A stretch of DNA of 10,717 nucleotides from Caryophanales bacterium UBA7642 (GTDB taxonomy: Bacteria; Bacillota_I; Bacilli_A; RFN20; CAG-288): contig DLIM01000022.1 in the NCBI GenBank assembly GCA_002483745.1, positions 14,064 to 24,780 on the forward strand, written 5' to 3'. Below are positions 5,664-10,717 of the stretch, in pieces. Position 1 is the first letter of the stretch. Each line of letters starts with the position of its first letter. The position numbers and the translations under genes were made by a program. The notes under the pieces are model-generated. The model worked only from the letters and a program-made list of their open reading frames with translations. It had not been told where the DNA came from and searched no databases.

Positions 5664-6956
5664 CTATTCCAATTTTTCGCTTCTATCTTCCAGACTGTGT
5701 TTGACACTGTTCTCGCTATATAAGATCGTGTTAGTGGTTTTGCTGTCGAAGACATAAATGTTTGAAGGAACGAGGGAGATCCTTATATCATCGCCAGTAT
5801 AAATCCGGTGAATTGATGGGATTCTAGCCATACAGTGAGTTCCTGCAAATTCAAAATAAAGATAGACTTCTGCACCTAAGAATTCTGACAGCTCGACATG
5901 AATAGTAAAAACATTATCCTCAGAAGCGGTAGCGGTATTCTCGGCGATAATACTGATGGCTTCTGGACGTATACCTAGAACTACGTCTCTGCCATCAAAG
6001 GGTTGAATGATTTCTTTTTGCTTATTGTCGATATCGCCAGGCAGATATATCTTCTTTTCGTCCAATAGGATGTAATACTTTCCATTTTCGATATGAAACT
6101 GTCCGTTGAGGAAGTTCATTTCAGGTGAACCTATGAAGCCGGCGACAAAAATATTGCTAGGGAAATCATATAGGTTTCTTGGAGTATCGAATTGCTCGAT
6201 GTTTCCGTTATTGATTACTACAATACGATCGGCAATCGTCATAGCTTCTGTCTGATCATGAGTGACATAGACAAAGGTGGTTTTTAAGCTCTTGTGAAGA
6301 CTGGCAATCTGTGAACGCATTTCGGTTCTTAGCTTAGCATCAAGGTTGGAAAGAGGTTCATCAAGCAAAAACACCTTGGGGCTTCTGACCATTGCTCTTC
6401 CCAATGCTACACGCTGACGTTGTCCGCCTGACAAAGCCTTGGGCTTTCTGTCGAGGAGTGGTTCTAGATCAAGAATCTTAGCCACTGCATGAACTTTGGA
6501 ATCAATCTCGTCTTTAGTAAAACGCGTTTCTCTAGAGACTTTCTTCAGGCATTTTTGGGTTTCTTCGGGAGAAAGCTTCTTTTTTCGGCATAATGCCTCA
6601 GCAGTTACGACACGATCATCAATCTCTTTTTGGGAAAACTTTCTGATTTTCAGAGGGAAAGCAATATTCTTGTAGACTGTCATGTTTGGATAGAGAGCAT
6701 AGGATTGGAAAACCATGGCAATATCTCTTTCTTTGGGAGGAATCTCATTGGAGCGGACACCATCGATAAAAATATCGCCACTGGAAATATCCTCTAGTCC
6801 GGCAATCAATCTAAGTGTTGTGGACTTGCCGCAGCCGGATGGTCCTACGAAGATTACAAACTCCTGATCGTTGATTTCTAGGTTCATATCCTTGATGACA
6901 GGAGCTTTTGATCCCGGATAGGTTTTCGATACGTGTTTAAATTCAATACTTGCCAT
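5664..6956 (-). CDS. MalK/MsmX/UgpC-type carbohydrate ABC transporter ATPase with internal insertion
   Basis: A 430-residue ATPase that powers the importer from the cytoplasmic side of the membrane. Motifs are complete: Walker A GPSGCGKST (38-46), Q-loop Q84, signature LSGGQ (175-179), Walker B VFLLDEP (195-201) with E200, D-loop SNLDAK and the switch H233. A C-terminal TOBE regulatory domain follows (about 280-405), including FIGSPEMNF and LGIRPE. Q84 to LSGGQ is about 39 residues longer than in typical MalK. The extra part contains a second copy-like segment: FSQKEIDDRVVTAEAL (107-122) and FTKDEIDSKVHAVAKIL (146-162), with a basic helix between them. AGAGGAA lies a few bases before the ATG, and the gene starts 22 bases after permease 2. 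Such ATPases may serve several importers. The sugar cannot be inferred. Confidence 0.95.
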   Translation of the reverse strand: MASIEFKHVSKTYPGSKAPVIKDMNLEINDQEFVIFVGPSGCGKSTTLRLIAGLEDISSGDIFIDGVRSNEIPPKERDIAMVFQSYALYPNMTVYKNIAFPLKIRKFSQKEIDDRVVTAEALCRKKKLSPEETQKCLKKVSRETRFTKDEIDSKVHAVAKILDLEPLLDRKPKALSGGQRQRVALGRAMVRSPKVFLLDEPLSNLDAKLRTEMRSQIASLHKSLKTTFVYVTHDQTEAMTIADRIVVINNGNIEQFDTPRNLYDFPSNIFVAGFIGSPEMNFLNGQFHIENGKYYILLDEKKIYLPGDIDNKQKEIIQPFDGRDVVLGIRPEAISIIAENTATASEDNVFTIHVELSEFLGAEVYLYFEFAGTHCMARIPSIHRIYTGDDIRISLVPSNIYVFDSKTTNTILYSENSVKHSLEDRSEKLE

Positions 6957-6978
6957 TGATGTTTCCTCTTTCTGGAAG

Positions 6979-7881
6979 TTAGCCTTTAACAGCGCCTGCC
7001 GTTACGCCTCTAACGATATATTTCTGACCAACGAGATAGAAAAGAATGATAGGGATTATAGCTAAGACAATCATTGCCATAAGAACCCCAATATCGACAT
7101 CGCCGTAACGTCCTGCATTCAGAACCTGTATAGCAACCGGAAGGGTCGTGTCAGTTACGTTTGTTCCTAAGACCAAACTTGGCAGAAGGTAATCGTTCCA
7201 GATCCACATGATGTTAAGAACGGCGACAGTCATTGTTGTAGGTTTCATAATCGGAGTTACAATTCTAAAGAAAAGCTGAATGGAACTGCAGCCATCAATG
7301 GCTGCGGCCTCTTCGATCTCAGTCGGTATTGTTTTAACGAAGCCTGAGTAAAGGAAGGTTGATAATCCGGCGCCATAACCTATATAGATGAAGATAACAC
7401 CGAAAACGTTATCCAGATGAAGCTTACTGGCAACGCCGACTAATGGCAGCATAACCATCTGGAAAGGTACCAGCATGGAGAAGACAAAAGCATAATAGAT
7501 TAATCTGGACCACCAGGTATTTACCCTTGTCAGATACCAAGCGGCCATGGAAGTAAGAAGAAGAATCAAGATCACAGAGAAAACCGTCACGATTACGGAA
7601 TTAAGTGCGGCTGTCCAGAATCCGCTTCCGGAAAGTCCTTCGGCATAGTTCTCGATACCATTAAATGATTCGGCGTTTGGGAAAGCGAAAGGCGAATCGG
7701 TTATATAGAGTTTCTTCTTGAATGAATTTATAAGAACAAGAATTATAGGGTAGATGAAAACGACTGTGCAAAGAATCAGTATGAAGTAAATAACAACGTT
7801 GCTTATAACCCTCTTGGTCTTTGAATGAGATTTCTTCTGATACTCGGTATTTGGGTTTGAAATCAATCTGCTTTCAGTCAT
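6979..7881 (-). CDS. Carbohydrate ABC transporter permease, MalG type
   Basis: A 300-residue inner-membrane permease of the CUT1 family, with about six membrane segments (near 26-52, 92-118, 124-148, 157-181, 213-233, 263-285). The cytoplasmic EAA loop that docks on the ATPase is EIEEAAAIDGCSSIQLFFRI (188-207). The C-terminus ends in the typical MalG-type YIVRGVTAGAVKG. It pairs with the MalF-type permease to form the channel. The ATG is one base past the stop codon of that gene, with AGAGG about nine bases upstream inside the end of it, so translation is probably coupled. Family assignment is firm; the substrate is not known. Confidence 0.95.
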   Translation of the reverse strand: MTESRLISNPNTEYQKKSHSKTKRVISNVVIYFILILCTVVFIYPIILVLINSFKKKLYITDSPFAFPNAESFNGIENYAEGLSGSGFWTAALNSVIVTVFSVILILLLTSMAAWYLTRVNTWWSRLIYYAFVFSMLVPFQMVMLPLVGVASKLHLDNVFGVIFIYIGYGAGLSTFLYSGFVKTIPTEIEEAAAIDGCSSIQLFFRIVTPIMKPTTMTVAVLNIMWIWNDYLLPSLVLGTNVTDTTLPVAIQVLNAGRYGDVDIGVLMAMIVLAIIPIILFYLVGQKYIVRGVTAGAVKG

Positions 7882-7882
7882 G

Positions 7883-8725
7883 TTAAGTTGCCTCTCTTCG
7901 GCTACGGATATGGAAATTCAGGTAAGATGCGCCAGCAATAATCAGGAAGAAGACAACTGCCTTGGCCTGACCAACGCCTTCATTTCCAGTAGGGTTATTA
8001 AACATTGTATTGTAAATATCAAGACTTAGTAGTCTTGTCTCTTCATTGGCGATTCCATTGAGAGCCAGATTCTGATCAAACATTTTGAATCCGCTCGAAA
8101 GGCTTAAGAAAGTGCAGATTGCAATAGAAGAGGATACAACAGGAATTATGATTCTGAACAAGGTCTGCCAATGGCTGGCGCCATCAACTTCAGCAGCCTC
8201 GGTCAGATCCCTTGAGACATTTGCTAGGGCAGCTATATAAATAACCATCATATAGCCAACCTGCTGCCAGCAGGTCATAATGATCAATCCCCAGAAGCCA
8301 TATGAGAAACCAGAAGCGATGTTTTTGTGGAAAAGGTTGAGAACAGAGCCAATCATTAAGCTCCAAATGTATCCTAAAACGATTCCTCCCACCAGATTCG
8401 GCATGAAGAAAACGCTTCGGAAGAAATTGGATCCTTTCAGGCCCTTGCTTAGAAGAACAGCTAATGCGAAGGCAAAAACATTAACGATGACTGATGAAAC
8501 GATGGCAAAAAGGACCGTGATCCCCAGAGAATACCAAAATGTTGTGCCTGGCCCGAAGGCCTGGACATAATTCTGGAAACCAACGAAGTGCCAGATCTCG
8601 ATTGTCTTGTAATTTGTGAATGAAAATAAGATTGCCATAAAAAACGGTACAAGAAAAGCCACCGTAAAACATACCAGCAGCGGAAGTACGAATAAACAAA
8701 AATGTTTTTTATAAAACTTTTGCAA
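7883..8725 (-). CDS. Carbohydrate ABC transporter permease, MalF type (TTG start)
   Basis: A 280-residue CUT1 permease with about six membrane segments (near 9-33, 64-92, 105-126, 143-168, 195-212, 254-273). Its EAA loop is DLTEAAEVDGASHWQTLFRI (173-192), where the glycine and surrounding pattern are the family's coupling site. I place the start at the TTG at 8725 because a perfect AAGGAGG (8731-8737) lies five bases upstream. An in-frame TTG at 8746 would put that ribosome site inside the gene and has none of its own. The gene follows a strong hairpin after the binding-protein gene, so it is probably expressed by readthrough. A one-base gap separates it from the next permease. Confidence 0.93.
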   Translation of the reverse strand: MQKFYKKHFCLFVLPLLVCFTVAFLVPFFMAILFSFTNYKTIEIWHFVGFQNYVQAFGPGTTFWYSLGITVLFAIVSSVIVNVFAFALAVLLSKGLKGSNFFRSVFFMPNLVGGIVLGYIWSLMIGSVLNLFHKNIASGFSYGFWGLIIMTCWQQVGYMMVIYIAALANVSRDLTEAAEVDGASHWQTLFRIIIPVVSSSIAICTFLSLSSGFKMFDQNLALNGIANEETRLLSLDIYNTMFNNPTGNEGVGQAKAVVFFLIIAGASYLNFHIRSRREAT

Positions 8726-8730
8726 GGTAG

Positions 8731-8737
8731 CCTCCTT
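8731..8737 (-). promoter_or_regulatory. Ribosome site that fixes the TTG start of permease 1
   Basis: On the minus strand the bases read AAGGAGG, then CTACC, then TTG at 8725. The match is complete and the spacing is short but workable. It decides against the longer frame from 8746. It lies just after the T tract of the upstream hairpin, so messages reading through start with a strong ribosome site. Confidence 0.8.
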
Positions 8738-8750
8738 ATGGCACAATCCA

Positions 8751-8787
8751 GAAAAAGGGAGGCAAAGGTTATAAGAACTCTGCCTCC
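8751..8787 (-). terminator. Intrinsic terminator or attenuator between binding protein and permease genes
   Basis: On the minus strand GGAGGCAGAG (8787-8778) pairs with CTTTGCCTCC (8767-8758): ten pairs including one G-U, with a ten-base loop, followed by CTTTTTC (8757-8751). This is a typical intrinsic terminator, 16 bases past the binding-protein stop. Since the permease, ATPase and YesL genes have no obvious promoter of their own, it is likely leaky and sets an excess of binding protein. Confidence 0.8.
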
Positions 8788-8803
8788 ACTCTTATTATAC
8801 TAA

Positions 8804-10177
8804 CTAACGCAGACTAGCATCAGTCACCCACTGATTTTTGACAGCGGTAACCATATCATCCCAATCCGCATCGGTCATTCCGTTGGTGATGTATTGGGTT
8901 AATCCGGAATCCATCTTATTCATAACTTCGGTGGAAGGAGCGGAAATGAAGTCCCAAGGGATAGTGGTATAGTCCGTCTTGCCCATCCATTCCTTGACTT
9001 GGGCAGTGAGGTGATCGGTGAATTCGGCATCTTCGAATTGCTTGTACGGAGGATTAAAGGCTAAACCATGATCATCAGTAGAAGCAGTGACATATTTTGC
9101 CCCGTTGCCTTCGACTAACCAAGTGAGGAAGTCGAGAGCAGTGCTCTGCTTGGCGGCAGAAACCCTAGAGTTGACAGCGATATGATAATCAGTTCCGATA
9201 GCTAAGCCCTGCGTAGATTGATCAAGGTTTCCGGCATTGCCCATATACATAGGCATGAAGTAGCAATCATCAGCGCTTACGGTAGCTCCATCAACAGAAA
9301 GCTGAGCCGTGGACCAGTTGCCGTTCTGAACGATGGCAGCTTTTCCGATTGCAATCTCGGCCATAGAATCAGCGGTGCTCTTGTTGGCCAGGCTAGGAGC
9401 GTTGTCCCCACTGAAAGCGGAATCGTTGATGTAAAGATCGAGAAGGTTCTTCATATTTTGGTTATAAGTGAAATCAAAATCCGTAGGAACTCCGGTGATA
9501 TTGCCATATTCGGCATAGATTGGCATATTAAAAAGGTGATTATGCCATCTCCACTGTTCGCCGGATTTCATTCCGGAGGAGGCAAAGACACCATCGATTC
9601 CCAAATCGGCTTTATGGGCCTGCATGTCATCAGCTACCTCTTTCAAGGCATCGAAATCTTTAATCTGATCCATGGAGGTCACAGTAACATCGGCTGATTT
9701 GGTAGTAAGGGCAAAGTACTTATCAGTAATATTCTTATTATAGATTAGACCGTAGCCTTCAACGGTCATCGGTAAAGCACGGACGGTACCGTCATCCGGA
9801 TCCTTAACGGCAAAGGAATCGTTTGTCAAATCTGCATAGAGTTCAGTGTCGCTCAGATCCATCATGTAGTCTTCATATGTGGGATAGTCAACAGGCCCGT
9901 GCATGAAGAAAATCGAAGGAGACTTATCATTGCCAGCCCCTAAGCTAGCGATAAGCTGAGCTTCCTGACCAGATTGAAGGTTTTCAATGGTAACCTTGTG
10001 GCCTTTTTCCTCCTCATAGGCATCAGCGATGTATTCAAACTGCTCCACAACTTCCGTCTTACCGTTCATAAAGATAATATCAGCATCATCGTCATTGTTA
10101 CAGCTTGTCAGTGCTCCAATTGAACCACCGACAATAGCCGCGCAAGCAATAAGGGATAAAAATTTTCTACTTTTCAC
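8804..10177 (-). CDS. Extracellular carbohydrate-binding lipoprotein of a CUT1 ABC importer
   Basis: A 457-residue family 1 extracellular solute-binding protein. The N-terminus is a lipoprotein signal: MKSRK, a hydrophobic core and the lipobox LTSC (23-26), so C26 would be lipidated and anchored on the outer face of the membrane. A flexible acidic linker (NNDDDAD) follows. The body shows typical family features, such as FMNGKTEVVEQFEYIADAYE near the N-terminus and LPMTVEGYGLIYNKN (118-132), where the ligand cleft is closed by aromatic residues. It starts at GTG (10177), with AGGAGGA (10188-10194) ten bases upstream; no nearby ATG fits. It is the first gene of the importer operon, followed by a hairpin. 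The family covers maltose, raffinose and other oligosaccharides, and the sequence alone does not reveal the sugar. Confidence 0.93.
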   Translation of the reverse strand: MKSRKFLSLIACAAIVGGSIGALTSCNNDDDADIIFMNGKTEVVEQFEYIADAYEEEKGHKVTIENLQSGQEAQLIASLGAGNDKSPSIFFMHGPVDYPTYEDYMMDLSDTELYADLTNDSFAVKDPDDGTVRALPMTVEGYGLIYNKNITDKYFALTTKSADVTVTSMDQIKDFDALKEVADDMQAHKADLGIDGVFASSGMKSGEQWRWHNHLFNMPIYAEYGNITGVPTDFDFTYNQNMKNLLDLYINDSAFSGDNAPSLANKSTADSMAEIAIGKAAIVQNGNWSTAQLSVDGATVSADDCYFMPMYMGNAGNLDQSTQGLAIGTDYHIAVNSRVSAAKQSTALDFLTWLVEGNGAKYVTASTDDHGLAFNPPYKQFEDAEFTDHLTAQVKEWMGKTDYTTIPWDFISAPSTEVMNKMDSGLTQYITNGMTDADWDDMVTAVKNQWVTDASLR

Positions 10178-10197
10178 AGCTTTATGGTCCTCCTATT

Positions 10198-10211
10198 TGT
10201 AACCGGTTTCA
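10198..10211. promoter_or_regulatory. cre-type (CcpA/LacI-family) operator at the importer start site
   Basis: The minus strand reads TGAAACCGGTTACA, which fits every position of the CcpA consensus TGWNANCGNTNWCA; the plus strand fits too, since the site is palindromic. It begins at the last base of the -10 box and covers the expected start, a position that gives repression. A local LacI-family regulator could also bind such a site. Confidence 0.75.
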
Positions 10212-10238
10212 TTATAGCATGCTCAAATACAAAAGCAA
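10211..10238 (-). promoter_or_regulatory. Extended -10 promoter of the importer operon
   Basis: On the minus strand TATAAT (10216-10211) is preceded by TGC, an extended -10 element. A partial -35, TTGCTT (10238-10233), lies 16 bp upstream, with A/T tracts beyond it. The predicted start near 10204 gives a leader of about 27 nt carrying AGGAGGA. Confidence 0.75.
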
Positions 10239-10341
10239 ACATTTTTGATAAAAAATCTTTAGTTTTTTGCTTTTACACCGATAGAAACATTCTCAAAATG
10301 ACTTTTTGCATAGGCCTTTTAGAATGACTGATTGCCCCTGA

Positions 10342-10488
10342 TTTGAAGGTTTTAGCCTCGTTTTGCTTCAAAGTTTAAAAATAAATCCATTTTTGTTAAT
10401 GAGTTATATAATCGGCAATCATAAACCTTTATTTGCTTCTTATTGGCAAATACTGTGTATATGATTTCTCTTCAAAAAAATTTTGAAG
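10342..10488. repeat. Paired TTTGAAG/CTTCAAA half-sites
   Basis: Half-sites occur at 10342-10348 (TTTGAAG), 10366-10372 (CTTCAAA), 10470-10476 (CTTCAAA) and 10482-10488 (TTTGAAG). The last pair is part of a longer inverted repeat, CTTCAAAA-AAA-TTTTGAAG (10470-10488), ending eight bases before the -10 box of the right-edge gene, where a repressor would block RNA polymerase. Confidence 0.5.
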
Positions 10489-10493
10489 TAACG

Positions 10494-10502
10494 TGTTATA
10501 AT
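10494..10502 (+). promoter_or_regulatory. Extended -10 promoter of the right-edge gene
   Basis: TATAAT (10497-10502) is preceded by TGT (10494-10496). There is no good -35 box; that region is taken by the inverted repeat ending at 10488. A start near 10509 would give a leader of about 22 nt. Confidence 0.6.
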
Positions 10503-10530
10503 TTCTACATAAAGAGAAATAAACCGTCAA

Positions 10531-10717
10531 ATGGATAATATCGATAAACCAGAACGAAAGGAATCCCCTTCAGAATCCACTGCCGTTTTGAAGAAAACTC
10601 TTCCTCATGACTTTATCAAATTAGAGAAAAGCAGCAACGATCAAAGACTTGAAGACCATCTTCTGGAAATCCAGAATCGCTATCTAAAGCAGAATCGCAA
10701 TCGGAAGCTAATCAATG
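10531..10717 (+). CDS. Start of an unrecognised hydrophilic protein (cut by window end)
   Basis: The frame is open from ATG 10531 to the window edge, giving 62 complete codons with no stop. The visible part begins MDNIDKPERKESPSES and ends near YLKQNRNRKLIN. It is very charged, has no signal peptide or hydrophobic segment, and is rich in K, E, N, S and R. The last basic stretch could precede a membrane segment beyond the edge, which is only a guess. An in-frame stop (10510-10512) upstream leaves this ATG as the first one. The ribosome site is poor: AAAGAG about 14 bases away. It is transcribed away from the importer operon, behind an extended -10 promoter. I do not recognise the family. Confidence 0.6.
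   Translation, partial: MDNIDKPERKESPSESTAVLKKTLPHDFIKLEKSSNDQRLEDHLLEIQNRYLKQNRNRKLIN

Larger units (their letters stand above)
10178..10530. other. 353-nt divergent spacer between importer operon and right-edge gene
   Basis: It holds the leftward importer promoter and cre-like site, the rightward promoter of the edge gene, A/T-tract inverted repeats at 10231-10274 (AAAAGCAAA and TTTGCTTTT around ATTTTT-GATA-AAAAAT), two AATGACT direct repeats (10297-10303, 10323-10329), an ATTTGC/GCAAAT inverted repeat (10431-10451) and CTTCAAA half-sites. No gene or RNA is supported. Confidence 0.6.

Noticed and set aside
5660..5755. Longer YesL-family gene beginning at the ATG at 5755
   Set aside because: The 32 added residues overlap the end of the ATPase gene and look unlike the family. 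The ATG at 5659, four bases past the ATPase stop, fits operon spacing.
8280..8699. Several 63-96 codon frames in both directions
   Set aside because: All lie within the MalF-type permease gene in other frames. The permease frame has membrane segments and the EAA loop.
9218..9697. Plus-strand 159-codon frame
   Set aside because: It is the antisense of the binding-protein gene and has no ribosome site or recognisable domain.

Overview
The window looks like chromosomal DNA of a low-GC, monoderm, Bacillota-type bacterium. A commensal Bacilli/Erysipelotrichia-like lineage is my guess and is not proven. The grounds are strong AGGAGG-type ribosome sites, SigA-type -35/-10 boxes, a lipoprotein-type binding protein, an operator fitting the CcpA cre consensus, and TGA used as an ordinary stop (end of ilvE). 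No rRNA, tRNA, CRISPR array or intact transposase gene was seen.

Left half (about 1-4813) is visibly AT-rich and made of single genes with long spacers, all intact genes on the + strand. It opens with three copies of a 23-bp repeat at a 33-bp period. The last copy supplies the -35 box of a gene for an AAA ATPase with a C-terminal DUF4143 nuclease-like domain (116-1462). A 418-nt spacer follows, with a candidate terminator and an array of CTCAAGT/ACTTGAG half-sites. Next are ilvE (branched-chain aminotransferase, 1881-2948) and a self-inhibited class II Fic AMP-transferase (3025-4122). The fic promoter predicts a leaderless transcript and overlaps 11-bp tandem repeats. The 691-nt spacer after fic is not empty: its minus strand carries a broken ATPase gene of the DUF234 type (4285-4547), reduced to its N-terminal tip and C-terminal domain.

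Right half (4814-10177, minus strand) is one less AT-rich operon for a CUT1-family carbohydrate ABC importer, transcribed leftward: binding lipoprotein (GTG start), a strong terminator hairpin, inner-membrane permease 1 (TTG start), permease 2, MalK-type ATPase, and a YesL/DUF624 membrane protein. Its promoter has an extended -10 box, with a perfect cre-type palindrome at the transcription start. The ATPase has about 39 extra residues that look like a duplication in its helical subdomain. The hairpin after the binding-protein gene should make that protein more abundant than the permeases, as is common in such operons.

Right edge: a 353-nt divergent spacer with repeated CTTCAAA/TTTGAAG half-sites and an extended -10 promoter leads into the start of an unrecognised, very hydrophilic protein (10531 onward, cut by the window end).

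The most notable items are the left repeat array with its hybrid promoter, the MalK insertion, the collapsed ATPase gene, the ilvE leader array and the leaderless fic gene.
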